64,000 nucleotides of DNA from Protonemura montana (GCA_947568835.1 OX387608.1:17890535-17954534), one strand, 5' to 3'. Numbered from the stretch's first letter, positions 45,011 through 56,599 are shown. Program-made: numbers and translations. Notes: generated from the sequence alone by a model not told the origin.

Positions 45011-45514
45011 CCACCAACGGCTCTGGAAACCTTCACCATACCATATATACTTATATTTTTATAGTGATTGCAAAGTAGCAATCAGGTAACTGCCTGTAAT
45101 GGATGCAAAGCCAGAACTAATTAAACGTAAGCCATTACCTAGATCATGCAAGAACAACAATCGCTGCCAAAATTTTTGTGCAGTAAAATTCAGTGGTGTT
45201 TTCGCTTGGCTTCATTATTGCCGTTGCTCTAGGGTCACTCTGGGTTATCAAGAGTCTGATGACGCAAGGAGCTAAAAAACAGCAGAATTATCGTCTGTCT
45301 TAACTAAAGACTGTCTAGACTTTAGGTCTGGAAGGCCATGCAGATTTCGCGCCATTGACGCAGGGAGTTCGCGGTTGACCAAAAATTCAATGAAAGTTGT
45401 CAGATGACAGTTTCCAGAGATCTCTATCCCAGTGACCTTTTGCTTCTTATCCTGCGATTGTTTAATTCCTAACAACGCTTATAATGTCGTATATAACTAC
45501 GCCTTTTTCTTCCC
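45011..45514. other. Unassigned region
   Basis: No supportable gene or known repeat. The 67-codon minus frame at 45,272-45,475 has no recognisable features. Confidence 0.35.
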
Positions 45515-45745
45515 ATGCCGAGAATCGGACATTGTTGTCAAATAAAAACCTTGCTTTTCTCCCCGAGGGACGGAAAGTGGACAAAGTTGCTGGTCTTGAG
45601 TAAATGTAGATCCATGTTTCCCCAGTCAAGTTCTCCTTCCGCTGGGTGCAGCGAGTCGACTTTCACGACCAAGAGGGGAGGGAACGCCAACCTGCAAATA
45701 AGGAAAACATTAAGACAAGTCAGGATAGCCAACTGTGCCAGACTG
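45515..45745 (-). CDS. Exon-like fragment, paralogue of 795-1,030
   Basis: On the minus strand, TTATTTGCAG is followed by an open frame of about 50 codons including LAFPPLLVVKVDSLHPAEGE and then FVHFPSLGEKSKVF. It aligns to the inverted and broken copy at 795-1,030, including the preceding intron-like CACAGTTGGCTATCCTG. A conserved exon in a dispersed repeat or an exon of an unrecognised gene are both possible. Confidence 0.35.
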
Positions 45746-45756
45746 GCAACTCTGAA

Positions 45757-45812
45757 GGAGAATGAGTGAATGCGTCGGTGAATGAGTGGATGATAATGAA
45801 TCTAACCTAGCC
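45757..45812 (-). mobile_element. Tail fragment of the 5S-derived composite SINE
   Basis: GTCGGTGAATGAGTGGATGAT followed by CTAACCTAGCCTAGAAG matches the tail module at 62,722-62,765 and (inverted) 53,630-53,690. Head and body are missing. Confidence 0.5.
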
Positions 45813-46159
45813 TAGAAGAGAAAATTTAACAAAATTAGCGATAAAAAAATGTGTCGCTGGGCTTATATCTGGTTCATTTTTCAAAAATCCCTTTGAAAAT
45901 GTCATGACATGCTCATCGTCTGGTTAAAACTGGCTAAAGGCTGGTTCAAACATGCCTGGCATGCACTCTCTTAGGCAGTATCTAGAAAAGGCACTCTTAT
46001 AGGTAAATACAGAAAGATTTGTTTACTAAATTAAGGTCAAACTGTCTTTGTCTAGAATTAGTTGTAAAATGAGTGCTCTTGAAATTCTTATTCAATTGAG
46101 GTAAACAATAGTGACAATTGTTAAAATATTGATATCTAGCATTGCTCTGAATTGCTCAC

Positions 46160-46258
46160 CTTCAGTAGACATGACATGCTTTTTTGAAGGAACCTTGGGG
46201 ACAGTCGCTGTTGTTGGTCTTTCACAAGAGCAGGTCTCCAGCAGCCGTTGACAGCAAT
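46160..46258 (-). CDS. Exon candidate with strong splice borders
   Basis: The pyrimidine-rich acceptor ATTCTTTCTTCTAG and donor GAAG|GTGAGC bound 99 bases with two open frames. It does not join in frame with the upstream candidate at 46,341-46,446, so both may be non-coding RNA exons. Unrecognised. Confidence 0.25.
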
Positions 46259-46340
46259 CTAGAAGAAAGAATTCATGACTCAGACATCGACAGCTTCTCA
46301 TTGGTTTCTCATCAGAGCAATTGTATGAACTTGAACTAAC

Positions 46341-46446
46341 CTTGTGTTAAGTTGTATTGATAGCAGTAGCAAGTGAGTTGGTGGTTCTTGAATCTCTAAT
46401 GCATGCAGTGTTGCTGGTGCTAGTAGCCATCCTTGAGCTGGGCTTG
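46341..46446 (-). CDS. Exon candidate with strong splice borders
   Basis: Acceptor TTTCTGTTCCAG and donor CAAG|GTTAGT bound 106 bases with one open frame (LAPATLHALEIQEPPTHLL). The phase conflicts with the next candidate exon. Unrecognised. Confidence 0.2.
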
Positions 46447-47106
46447 CTGGAACAGAAACAAAGAACCAATTAATACCTAAACATAAACTGCATCGAGTAC
46501 ATTCCAGGCCTAACAATCAAACATAAAAAAATTGTTTATTTGGCAGACATATAGTAAAATGGACATGAATAAAAGCTAATGGGGAGACTAATGGTAAGAC
46601 TAATTGGGAAAGTGATTGGAATTTTAGATAGAAGTTATGAGTGGAATGGGTTTAAGTGATTGGAAACAGGTGATAAAGAATGTTTATAGTTTTAGGAAGT
46701 TAAAAGATATATTCTAAGATCTAAAATGCTACCATGTTAAGAAACTATTAAAAAAACAGTTTAAAATAAACAAATATATGGATTGGTGAAGTGGTTCACA
46801 GTCGTGGGTAGATGGGGTTGTGTGAAAAGGTATTTTAATTGACTTGCAGTCTTGAAAAGGAACCTAAAATGTAGACAAACATCTACTTTTTAGGTTCTTT
46901 TTAGGTTCCATCAGTGTTGCCGAGATAATACAGAGATTGAAAATAGTTCAGAGTTATTAAAAATGAATATAAATACAGAGTTGAAATAGAGTTAATTATA
47001 GAGGACTCACCACAGATGTTTAGAGAGAAATTGGGTCTGAGTATATAGACAGTGACTACTAGATGAAGTCTTCTCGAGGTGATGTTTGCGTGGGTGTTTG
47101 CTTATT

Positions 47107-47201
47107 TTAAACATTTTTGAGTTTTTTTATGAACTCATTCTCAGTCTGGAGTAGGTTTTCCAAGCCAGGTTTCATGCCAGCTGTTTGACTGGGTTCTGGT
47201 G
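47107..47201 (-). CDS. Terminal exon candidate of an unrecognised gene
   Basis: Acceptor CATTTTTGCAG is followed by a 30-codon frame (PEPSQTAGMKPGLENLLQTE then NEFIKKLKNV) and a stop, with AAATAAG just after. The amphipathic C-terminus is protein-like. No upstream exon is recognised. Confidence 0.3.
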
Positions 47202-47753
47202 CTGCAAAAATGATTGAAACAATATTAGTATTGGGCTCAGTGCCCATAAAACAATAGGATAACCACCAACCACAGTAGGGAAACAAAGCTGGAAAAAAAA
47301 ATATTGTATACAATATATATCAATATTGCTTCAATTGGGCAAAATATGAACAGTTCACCCAGATGAAGCTGCAATCTGAAGCTTGTCAGCAACACAATTC
47401 AACATTAAGTCTTATAGGAAGGCAGTTGAAAACTTCAACAGACAGAAATTACAGACAGAATAGTCAGGAATAGCATTAAGAGTCACCTATAGAGGATTGC
47501 AGTTCCATAGTCTATTGCCTGAATTGCAATCGCAAGTATTGCCAGTCATAACGATGACTTGCTCCATTACGGAGTTCAGGTCTCTTGGCAGCAATATTGT
47601 GAACAACCTTGTGATCTCGTTAGCTCGCACTTCAATCGACATCAGCGGTATCCTAGAAGCAAAACAAACCCACCCTTAAAACATGGAAAGCATCGCAACG
47701 GTTGGTGAAGAGAAATTAAGCGTTCAATTAGATGATCCGGTACCCATCCTCAG

Positions 47754-48262
47754 ATTGTTCAACGGCATCGCAGCAAAGGTCCCGATTCTTACAGAAAGCT
47801 ATAGGACACCATCGCCTGGCAAGGAATTTATTTCTACACGTAAAAAGGGGATGCAGGCCATAAGCTATCCTTTATCTCTGACATAACCTAGGCGTAACCC
47901 TACTAGATTGAATAACAACAATGTCAGGAGACTTACCCAAACAAGTTTAAAATAATCAATCTCATAGGCTGAGAAACCTTGCAGAATCAGTACGGGAATA
48001 CTCTCAATGACAAAGTACCGTAACTTAGAAGAATATTGGAGTTAAATAAAACTAGCCAGCATGCTCGCAATGCCGGCTAGGTGGCTCTTTCCTGCTATTC
48101 TGCAGGGCTTCCAACTGATAAAAAATAAATTTCGAGTCCAATTCACGCCGTAAATTTGCGGTAAATTTCGAAATATAATGATAATGATCTATATTACTAG
48201 CAGAACCCGATGCCTAACGGCACCTTAAGATTTTGAGGGATTGTGCATTTTGGTTTTAATGT
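47754..48262 (+). repeat. Direct duplication, copy 1 (about 0.5 kb)
   Basis: Starts ATTGTTCAACGGCATCGC and is repeated about 1,238 bp downstream with roughly 95% identity by eye. The 67-codon frame across its start (47,683-47,886) is broken in copy 2 by a TAG stop. Unrecognised. Confidence 0.75.
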
Positions 48263-48990
48263 AAAGCCTCTAATGGGACCACAACCAAAAGTACCCCCAT
48301 TTATTTTATTTGAAATTTGCCGCTTATTTCACTTGGGGTCACTGCATTGTGGAAACTCTGTGAATTCCAAAGTGACCCCGATGACAATTTCGAAAACAAA
48401 CGACGTTGGCTGTCAAAAGATTTCCGTGAAATATTTCTTAGAGAGTGAAACTTGTGAAATTCCTTTTACATCTCCACCAGATCTTACTAAAAACGTGTTT
48501 AAAGAACGGATATGCATTTAAAATTGACAAAATGTAAGTTTTTTCGGTAATATAGTTGTTTGACATTGTTTGAGAACTGTCAAAACCTTCCCTTGCCAGC
48601 CAGTTTTAAATAAAATTCATAACGAAAATCCCATCAAATCACCGTATAAATGTCGCGTTGGGTCGTGCTCTGAAGTCATGTAAGATTTAAAATTATTCCC
48701 AGCAATGTTTGACTGGTTTCTAAAAAGTATTTGACGTTCTAATCCTTTTTGACGTTTAAATATCCTGAATGCACTGCCGCAAAGATAAGTTTAAGAATTC
48801 GTTCACCCTGCAGTGGTCAAAAAACCAAACAAATGAATGCATCTGTCAAACTTTTTGCAAAATTATTTCTATTTCACTTAAAACGAACGTAAATAACAGC
48901 GTTTGTGCTCAATTTCTTCAATAACTTTCATAGGCATGCATAAACAGTATTACCAAACTCATGCTAACTATACTCATAATAACCCATGCT
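48263..48990. other. Spacer between the duplicated segments
   Basis: Not duplicated. It contains an inverted pair TGGGGTCACT / AGTGACCCC (about 48,337-48,386). The plus-strand 92-codon frame at 48,243-48,521 crosses the duplication edge and is unsupported. Confidence 0.4.
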
Positions 48991-49552
48991 CCGATTGTTC
49001 AACGGCATCGCGGCAAAGGTCCCGATTCTTACAGAAAGCTATAGGACACCATCGCCTGGCAAGGAATTTATTTCTACACGTAAAAAGGCGATGTAGGCCA
49101 TAAGCTATCCTTTATCTCTGACTCTTTGTCTCTGACATAACCTAGGCGTAACCCAACCAGATTGAATAACAACAATGTCAGGAGACTTACCCAAACAAGT
49201 TTAAAATAGTCAATCTCATAGGCTGAGAAACTTTGCAGAATCAGTCCAGGAATACTCTCAATGACAAAGTACCGTAATTTAGAAGAATATTGGAGTTAAA
49301 TAAAACTAGCCAGCATGCTCGCAATGCCGGCTAGGTGGCTCTTTCCTGCTATTCTGCAGGGCTTCCAACTGATAAAAAATAAATTTCGAATTCAATTCAC
49401 GCCGTAAATTTGCGGTAAATTTCGAAATATAATGATAACTAGCAGTACCCGATGCCTAACGGCACCTTACGATTTTGAGGGAGTGGGCATTTTGGTTTAA
49501 ACGTGTCTCGAGTTTTCTTTGATGCCCTATCCAAAGCCTCTTAAAAGGACCA
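48991..49552 (+). repeat. Direct duplication, copy 2
   Basis: Same order and direction as 47,754-48,262, with small indels (an extra CTCTTTGTCTCTGA at about 49,120, a deletion at about 49,436, and an extra about 30 bp at 49,498). It runs straight into the 10-bp minisatellite. Confidence 0.75.
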
Positions 49553-49555
49553 CAG

Positions 49556-50890
49556 CCATGCAATACCATACAATACCATAGAATATCATAAAATACCATA
49601 GAAAACCATTCAATACCAAAGAAACCCTAAGAAAACTATAAAATTCCATATAATACAATACAATACCATAAAATGCCATAGAAAACCAAACGAACCCATA
49701 TAATACCAAACAAACCCATAAAATACCAAACAATATCATACAATACCAAAGAGTATCTAGAATACCATACAATACCATACAATACCATACAATACCATAG
49801 AATACCTAAAAATGCCAAACTATATCATCGAATACCATTCAATTCCTAACAACACCATAAAGTACCTTATAATACCATAGAAATCCATTGAAACTCATAA
49901 ATATACCAGAGGATACCAAACAATACCATAAAATAATAAAGAAACCCATAGGAACATCATAGAATATCAAATAATACTATCGAATACCTCCAAATACCAT
50001 AGAGAACCATCTTATATCAAAGAAATCCATACAATTTTATAGAATACCATCCAAAAACATTTAATACCAAACAATACCATACAATACCATACAATATCAT
50101 AGAATACCATAGGAATCAAAAGAATACCATAGAATACCATATAATATCATACAATACCATAGAACACCATAGAACACCATAGAATACCAAACAATACCAT
50201 AGAATACCATATAACTCCATAGAATACCATAGAATAACATACCACTCCATAGAATACCATACAATACCATAGAATATCATAGAATACCATAGCACTCCAT
50301 ATAATACCATAGCATACCATAGAATACCATACAATACCATATAATATCATACAATACCATAGAACACCATAGAACACCATAGAATACCAAACAATACCAT
50401 AGAATACCATATAACTCCATATAATACCATAGAATAACATACCACTCCATAGAATACCATACAATACCATAGAATATCATAGAATACCATAGCACTCCAT
50501 ATAATACCATAGCATACCATAGAATACCATACAATACCATAGAATATCATAGAATACCATAGCACTCCATATAATACCATAGCATACCATAGAATACCAT
50601 AGAATATCATAGAATACCTTGGAATACCACAGAATACCATATAACTCAATAGAATACCATAGAATACCATAGTATACCATATTATACCATACAATATCAT
50701 AGAATACCATAGATCTACATAGAATACCATAGAATATTATAAAACTTCATAGAATACCATAGAACACCATAGAATATCATAAAATACCATAGAACTCCAT
50801 AGAATACCATAGAATACCATAGGATAACATAGACTACCAGATAACACCATAAAGTACTATACAATATTATACAATTCCATAGAAAACCAT
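49556..50890. repeat. 10-bp minisatellite (AGAATACCAT)n with higher-order repeats
   Basis: About 130 units of 10 bp. A 20-unit (200-bp) block beginning ATAATATCAT at 50,141 recurs at 50,341, and a 70-bp block recurs at 50,271, 50,471 and 50,541. The right part is more regular than the left. All three minus-strand frames are open and read as Tyr/Trp/Met/Leu repeats. These are by-products of the repeat, not genes. Confidence 0.9.
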
Positions 50891-51173
50891 ATTAAACTTA
50901 GATTGCGTATTTGGATTAGATTTGATCAAACTGCACTCTGTCATTAATGACGTTTTGAATTTAAATACCTGTTGAATGATCACGACATCCTCGAAAATAA
51001 AATAAATATCCACGGCGTCCTGATTCGATGAAAGATATCTGTCAAATGTTTATCTTTGATCTGTCAATGTCACTCTAAATCTAGTTTTGGCAAAATCATC
51101 AATAAAAAACTAATCAAGTGTGTTTTGTTTGTTTAAAAACCCTATTTAATGTCTTAAGTCCTTTGATTCCCAG

Positions 51174-51268
51174 CTGACCGCGAGGCTACAGAATCGGCGC
51201 CCGTAACTCTTCGTCTCCCGAGACCCTGGTTAAGAATGAAGATGGATACGCTGCTCGACTGACCAATG
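51174..51268 (+). CDS. Exon candidate upstream of the duplicated exon
   Basis: Acceptor TTTGATTCCCAG and donor AATG|GTAAGC bound 95 bases, but no frame is open across its full length (the best begins 4 bases in and reads SSPETLVKNEDGYAARLTN). It may be a UTR or decayed exon. Confidence 0.25.
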
Positions 51269-51452
51269 GTAAGCCAGGATTCGATCAGCATTTTCCACAA
51301 TAAATCCCCTGCAAAGAATCGTTTCTTCCAACTTTCCTTGCACTAAACGAGTCCGTCCATCGTTTGCTTGTTTAAATGTCGCATCTCCCCGTCCCAGTGG
51401 CGTTGCCAACTGCTGGTACTCGTGACTAACGTATTTTTTGTTTTGTCTGCAG

Positions 51453-51564
51453 TTTTTGGTCACGATCAAGGAAAGTGATCGTGAAGACATCGAGGAACCA
51501 GAGCGATACGACTTCCCTCAGACAAGAGACTTACGATGGAATGTGCCGGACCACAAAACTAGAG
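51453..51564 (+). CDS. Exon candidate, acidic 37-codon segment
   Basis: Acceptor TTTTGTCTGCAG and donor AGAG|GTACGC. The open frame starts FLVTIKESDREDIEEPERYD and ends RWNVPDHKTR. It is protein-like. The phase does not join directly to the next candidate (51,863), so an exon may be missing. Family not recognised. Confidence 0.4.
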
Positions 51565-51862
51565 GTACGCTTTGAACCATCTTACTTCAGTAGTACTGCA
51601 TGGATGTCAAGCTCCCTGCTCCAAACTAAAGCTTTCATTGCAAGATGACATTTCATTTCAAAATGCTAACAATTAGAAATAAACTGATAGCGTGCACAAC
51701 TACCCTCTCAAAGAATCTGTTCCAATTCGTGAAATCGACCCCCAGCCTCTTTAACTCACGTGGTACATACTTGAACTTCACCTGAAAAAGTTGTTGCTAG
51801 CGACCGTCTAGCGGAAACTAATTGAATGTGTCGACTAATCCGCGGCCTTCCTTTTCACGCAG

Positions 51863-51984
51863 GTTTCCACTCAAGCCTTGGTTTACATGGAACGTTGTCC
51901 GCGATCTGATTGCTGGTCGCGGTGGGACTGAATCCGATCTCCTACCTGCGTCATCGAGACGTCGCTACTGCAGCGTCGATAGAT
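51863..51984 (+). CDS. Duplicated exon, copy 1
   Basis: Acceptor CTTTTCACGCAG and donor AGAT|GTAAGT bound 122 bases that encode FPLKPWFTWNVVRDLIAGRG, then 20 further residues to CSVDR. Copy 2 at 53,854-53,975 differs by only two synonymous changes (CGC/CGT, ACT/ACA). A 122-base exon spliced twice in a row would shift frame, so only one copy could be used per transcript. Family not recognised. Confidence 0.45.
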
Positions 51985-52182
51985 GTAAGTTGGCACGAGC
52001 CTTCACATACAAGAATGTACCAAGAATGGAGCATATGCGCAAGCTTTATCCAAGTTATTTATCCAAGTTCTCGAGTCCAAGAGAAAATAGTTCTGTTTGC
52101 CAGCTCTGCACTTTATCACCGCATTTTACAATGTCAATGAAGCAGTGCAATGCTAGCAATAACTACTTCATGATCCCCTAAC

Positions 52183-52290
52183 CATTGAAGAAGTAACTAG
52201 TACAAGTTACGAAAAGTCGGGAAATTTAATTGTCCTTTACTTAGCATTCAAAACCCATTTCAAATAGTTTTTGTTAAAAAAAAGCTAATG
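52183..52290 (+). repeat. Fragment related to the foldback element at 1-520
   Basis: AGTACAAGTTACGAAA, GGGAAATTTA and AAATAGTTTTTGTTAAA match 435-520 in order and direction. It is a single end only. Confidence 0.55.
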
Positions 52291-52362
52291 TTGCGTTTCG
52301 TTCAAAAATTGGATTTGCACTTTGTCCCAAGTAAACGTAGTTGGCCGAAGCACGTCCCCAGA

Positions 52363-53751
52363 GTTAAGCAACACTGCGCTGAGTCAGGTATTGGATGGGT
52401 GACCATCATACACATGACCAGTTCTGTTCGGGAGAGAGGTTGGAGGGATGGAAGTTAAGCAACACTGCGCTGAGTCAGGTATTGGATGGGTGACCATCAT
52501 ACACATGACCAGTTCTGTTCGGGAGAGAGGTTGGAGGGATGGAAGTTAAGCAACACTGCGCTGGGTCAGGTATGGGATGGGTGACCATCATACACATGAC
52601 CAGTTCTGTTCGGGAGAGAGGTTGGAGGGATGAAAGTTAAGCAACACTGCGCTGGGTCAGGTATTGGATGGGTGACCATCATACACATGACCAGTTCTGT
52701 TCGGGAGAGAGGTTGGAGTGATGAAAGTTAAGCAACACTGCGCTGGGTCAGGTATTGGATGGGTGACCATCATACACATGACCAGTTCTGTTCGGGAGAA
52801 AGGTGGGAGGGATGAAAGTTAAGCAACACTGCGCTGGGTCAGGTATTGGATGGGTGACCATCATACACATGACCAGTTCTGTTCGGGATAGAGGTTGGAG
52901 GGATGAAAGTTAAGCAACACTGCGCTGGGTCAGGTATTGGATGGGTGACCATCATACACGTGACCAGTTCTGTTCGGGAGAGAGGTTGGAGGGATGAAAG
53001 TTAAGCAACACTGCGCTGGGTCAGGTATTGGATGGGTGACCATCATACACATGACCAGTTCTGTTCTGGAGAGAGGTTGGAGGGATGAAAGTTAAGCAAC
53101 ACTGCGCTGGGTCAGGTATTGGATGGGTGACCATCATACACATGACCAGTTCTGTTCGGGAGAGAGGTTGGAGGGATGAAAGTTAAGCAACACTGCGCTG
53201 GGTCAGGTATTTGATGGTTGCCCATCATACACATGACCAGTTCTGTTCGGGTGAGAGGTTGGAGGGATGAAAGTTAAGCAACACTGTGCTGAGTCAGGTA
53301 TTGAATGGGTGACCATCATACACATGACCAGTTCTGTTCGGGTGAGAGGTTGGAGGGATGAAAGTTAAGCAACACTGTGCTGAGTCAGGTATTGAATGGG
53401 TGACCATCATACACATGACCAGTTCTGTTCGGGAGAGAGGTTGGAGGGATAAAAGTCAGTACAGCAACTTCACTCGCCTTGCTTATCAGCCTCTCGACAG
53501 CATGGATTTGTGGAGGAATCCTGTTGTTCGCGTTGTACCGTCCTTTGGAAGGGACGTGATGCCGGTGGTCCCCTTGGTCTTCGACAGAAGTAGGCTACGT
53601 GCCGGCACCGGGTTTCCCCTCCTCCCTTCTAGACTAGGTTAGGTTCATCATCATCCTCATCATCATCCACTCATTCACCGACGCCATTAGACCAGTACCG
53701 CATGGCCAGTTGTATAACAGTGCTAAGTTAAACACCACAAATAATAATAAG
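52363..53751 (+). mobile_element. Composite 5S-derived SINE, about 12 head monomers plus body and tail
   Basis: Twelve 91-bp 5S-like monomers (AGTTAAGCAACACTGCGC ... GGATGGGTGACC) in the 5S sense direction run to about 53,455. A body of about 240 bp follows (ACAGCAACTTCACTCGCC, GCCGGCACCGGGTTTCCCC, CTAGGTTAGGTTCATC), then a tail ending in AATAATAATAA. It lies exactly between the two copies of a segmental duplication. Pol III promoter elements of type 1 (box A, IE, box C) are present in every monomer. Confidence 0.8.
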
Positions 53752-54430
53752 TGGCACATACTTGGAATTGACCTCGAAAAGTTGTTGCTAGCGACCGTCT
53801 AGCGGAAACTAATTGAATGTGTCGACTAATCCGTGGCCTTCCTTTTCACGCAGGTTTCCACTCAAGCCTTGGTTTACATGGAACGTTGTCCGTGATCTGA
53901 TTGCTGGTCGCGGTGGGACAGAATCCGATCTCCTACCTGCGTCATCGAGACGTCGCTACTGCAGCGTCGATAGATGTAAGTTGGCACGAGCCTTCACATA
54001 CATCTGATAATATATGACTGATACACTTACCGCAATGGTAAACGCACTCTATTGACAGATCCCAACAATGCTGGCACAAATATATTATGTTAATCCTTCG
54101 TCCCCAACAATGAAATATCAGCGCAAGCTTTATCCAAGTTCTCAAGTCCACAAGAAAATAGTTCTTTGTTTGCCAGTTCTTCACTTTTTCCACACATTTT
54201 CCACATTCAATGAAGCAGTGCAATGTTAGCAAAAACTAGTTCTTGATCTCCACAACAGTTCGTTTGCATTTTGCACTGACTTTCGACCCGTCGTGAACAC
54301 TAGAAAACAGCTGACAAAACTAAACCCAATCAAAGGTTCATGACAAGTAAAATAAAGCCCATGTTTCATTTCGTTCAAAAGCTGGATTTGCACTTTTCCC
54401 CGAGTAAACGTAGCTGTCCGGAGCATGTTT
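53752..54430 (+). repeat. Segmental duplication copy 2
   Basis: Begins directly after the SINE tail at GTGGCACATACTTGG and ends CGGAGCATG, the position where copy 1 meets the SINE head. Contains exon copy 2. Confidence 0.75.
53854..53975 (+). CDS. Duplicated exon, copy 2
   Basis: Same borders, length and protein as 51,863-51,984, with two synonymous differences. The downstream candidate sequence (from about 54,498, after GTCTTCAG) has no clear open exon. Confidence 0.45.
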
Positions 54431-54886
54431 TACTGAGTGCAAGAGTCGTCATGTACCTGGCAATGAATCTAATGTCACTTTATTCTGTTGTCTTCAGATG
54501 AACTCCACTAGTCGCTGCTGGAAGCCGATGCATCTTGGCTTCCTCCGACGAGACCTTGCTTCAAGCCCTGGAAATTGTAGCAAGTACGCTCTGTGAGAGT
54601 TTTATCAGGCGTCTGAGGAAACATGGGGCAACTTTTGTTAGATAGATAACATATTTAATTGCTTGCTTTGTGGGGCTTAACGTCACGTCAGTTCAGAGGC
54701 TGTTCAAGTCTCGAGTTCGGGAAATATTCATAATTCTTGATTCATTTGTGTGACATGAGAGAAGTCGAGAAAAATTTGGGGACAAGGCCATTGTTGTTAG
54801 ACTTCCTGTCCAAGTTTTGGATTGTTGTAGGTTCTTGCTAGAGGCTGTTTCGTTTTTCACAGTTAGATTGGTTCGGTACCGAACCG
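54431..54886. other. Unassigned region
   Basis: No gene, RNA or repeat that I can support. Confidence 0.4.
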
Positions 54887-54958
54887 TAGTAGGTTTGTTA
54901 GGTTTGTTAGGTTTGTTAGGTTTGTTAGGTTTGTTAGATTTGTTAGATTTGTTCGGTT
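54887..54958. repeat. 9-bp minisatellite (TTAGGTTTG)n
   Basis: About seven units, the last two as TTAGATTTG. Related in periodicity to the CTCTAACAC-type repeat at 58,797-58,878 on the other strand. Confidence 0.85.
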
Positions 54959-54959
54959 T

Positions 54960-55650
54960 TGGTGTAGAATGGTCGTTTCTTTGTCACTTTGTCCATCGTT
55001 GAGGGTCGCTGGAATTAGGTTAATTTGATCTTCTAGTTTTCATGTCCAATTTTTTTTGTCTTCTCTCATGTTGTGTTTTTTTATCTTAGTTTGCCTTACG
55101 CCTAGAATATGTAATATTGTGATCAATTAAGTTAACGTAAAATCATAGCAGATAGAGTCATAAGGGAGAGTAGAGTTTCCTCAGATGCTTTGAGATTCAT
55201 GTGACCAAATTTACAAGCCATAGGACTTTATCGCTCGCCTGCATAATGTTCCTGTTTGCACCCGTGAGGCCCGCCTCGGACGTTCGTTTTTCATGGTTTT
55301 CGCGCGTCTTAAGTTAAGCTAATGCTGGGCGATTGATTATAATCTTCACAAATCACAGATTATAATCGGCCATGACCACTGACCTCACGGAACAAACGCT
55401 TGGAAATATCAAATAAATCACTCTCACAGTTAGCAAGATTTACGTGAACACAAACACGTGAATAGTAATTCAGATATTGTTAAAACATTTGAATTGTATT
55501 TGATGGCGATATTATTGTCATTATATATATATTGTGTTGTGATATAAAAATTTACAACCCTACAGCCTTTTAATTGGGATCCCTGGATGAAAAGGAATGT
55601 CACGAGTTTGCGGTGCTTGTAAAACTGGAATTCCTGTAACTTTCACTTCC
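54960..55650. other. Unassigned region
   Basis: A+T rich. No gene, RNA or clear repeat is recognised. Confidence 0.4.
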
Positions 55651-56290
55651 AAATTTTCCTTCCGCCTTAAGGTACCTCAGTATGATATTATTATTGTACA
55701 AGATTTTTGAGTTCAGCCGGGTTTTCGTTTGATAGTAACGGCCGGTTTAGTTACTCAAGGTAGCAAGAAATCGTATGCATGTTGGGATGTGGACGCCGTT
55801 TAACCCCTGCAGAAAATCAGGCCTAAATTTTCCTTCCGCCTTAAGGTACCTCAGTATGATATTATTATTGTACAAGATTTTTGAGTTCAGCCGGGTTTTC
55901 GTTTGATAGTAACGGCCGGTTTAGTTACTCAAGGTAGCAAGAAATCGTATGCATGTTGGGATGTGGACGCCGTTTAACCCCTGCAGAAAATCAGGCCTAA
56001 ATTTTCCTTCTGCCTTAAGGTACCTCAGTATGATATTATTATTGTACAAGATTTTTGAGTTCAGCCGGGTTTTCGTTTGATAGTAACGGCCGGTTTAGTT
56101 ACTCAAGGTAGCAAGGAATCGTATGTGTGTTGGGATGTGGACGCCGTTTAACCCCTGCAGAAAATCAGGCCTAAATTTTCCTTCTGACAGAAGGTACCTT
56201 TGTACATGTTATCATTTTACAGGACTTACGTTGGACCGGGTTTTCGTCTGGTAATTACAGCAAGTTTAGACATTCACGCTTCTCTGGTAA
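55651..56290 (+). repeat. 174-bp tandem repeat, three full copies plus one diverged
   Basis: Units start AAATTTTCCTTC at 55,651, 55,825, 55,999 and 56,173. The first three are almost identical and the fourth is diverged. An inverted diverged copy lies at 56,600-56,790, so the whole may be the tandem-repeat-bearing terminal inverted repeat of a foldback element of about 1.1 kb. Confidence 0.85.
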
Positions 56291-56599
56291 GTTTCTTATT
56301 TTAGTCGTAATTGTGTCCTTTTAGTGCATTCTCAGTACATAAGTCATTTTTATGTCATTTTATGTGATTTATTTAATTTTGTGCATAGATTGAAGTCGTT
56401 TTTGTATATCTTTGAATTATTCGCAATATTTTTAATTTCTTTATGTTCGAATTTGCGCGTATGGTCTTTTTTCCCATGGTCCATTGCTGAGTTCCTGATT
56501 GGCTTAGCGGGCATGATTGTAGCCTCCTAAGGGGTATTTAAATGTCAGCCATGTTTTATCAGGATGTGCCGCTGGTTGAGCCTGACCCCAATAAGCAGC

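Larger units (their letters stand above)
51757..52362 (+). repeat. Segmental duplication copy 1 (contains exon)
   Basis: Aligns to 53,752-54,430 in the same direction. The first about 260 bases, with the exon, are nearly identical and the rest is more diverged, with indels. Includes a MITE-related end (52,183-52,290) not seen in copy 2. Confidence 0.8.

Noticed and set aside
46160-46446. A two-exon protein gene
   Set aside because: Splice borders look good but the only open frame of the upstream piece hits a stop in the downstream piece, so I list them only as exon candidates.
49527-50730. Long Tyr/Trp-rich minus-strand proteins
   Set aside because: They arise in all three frames from a stop-free 10-bp minisatellite.
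52363-53455. Functional 5S rRNA gene cluster
   Set aside because: Each monomer covers only the middle of 5S rRNA (internal promoter) and lacks the paired 5' and 3' ends. No terminal T-run terminators follow.
52363-53640. 94-codon ORF across the SINE body (53,358-53,642)
   Set aside because: Starts inside a 5S-like monomer and reads into the non-coding body module. The same body in other copies has stops and indels.
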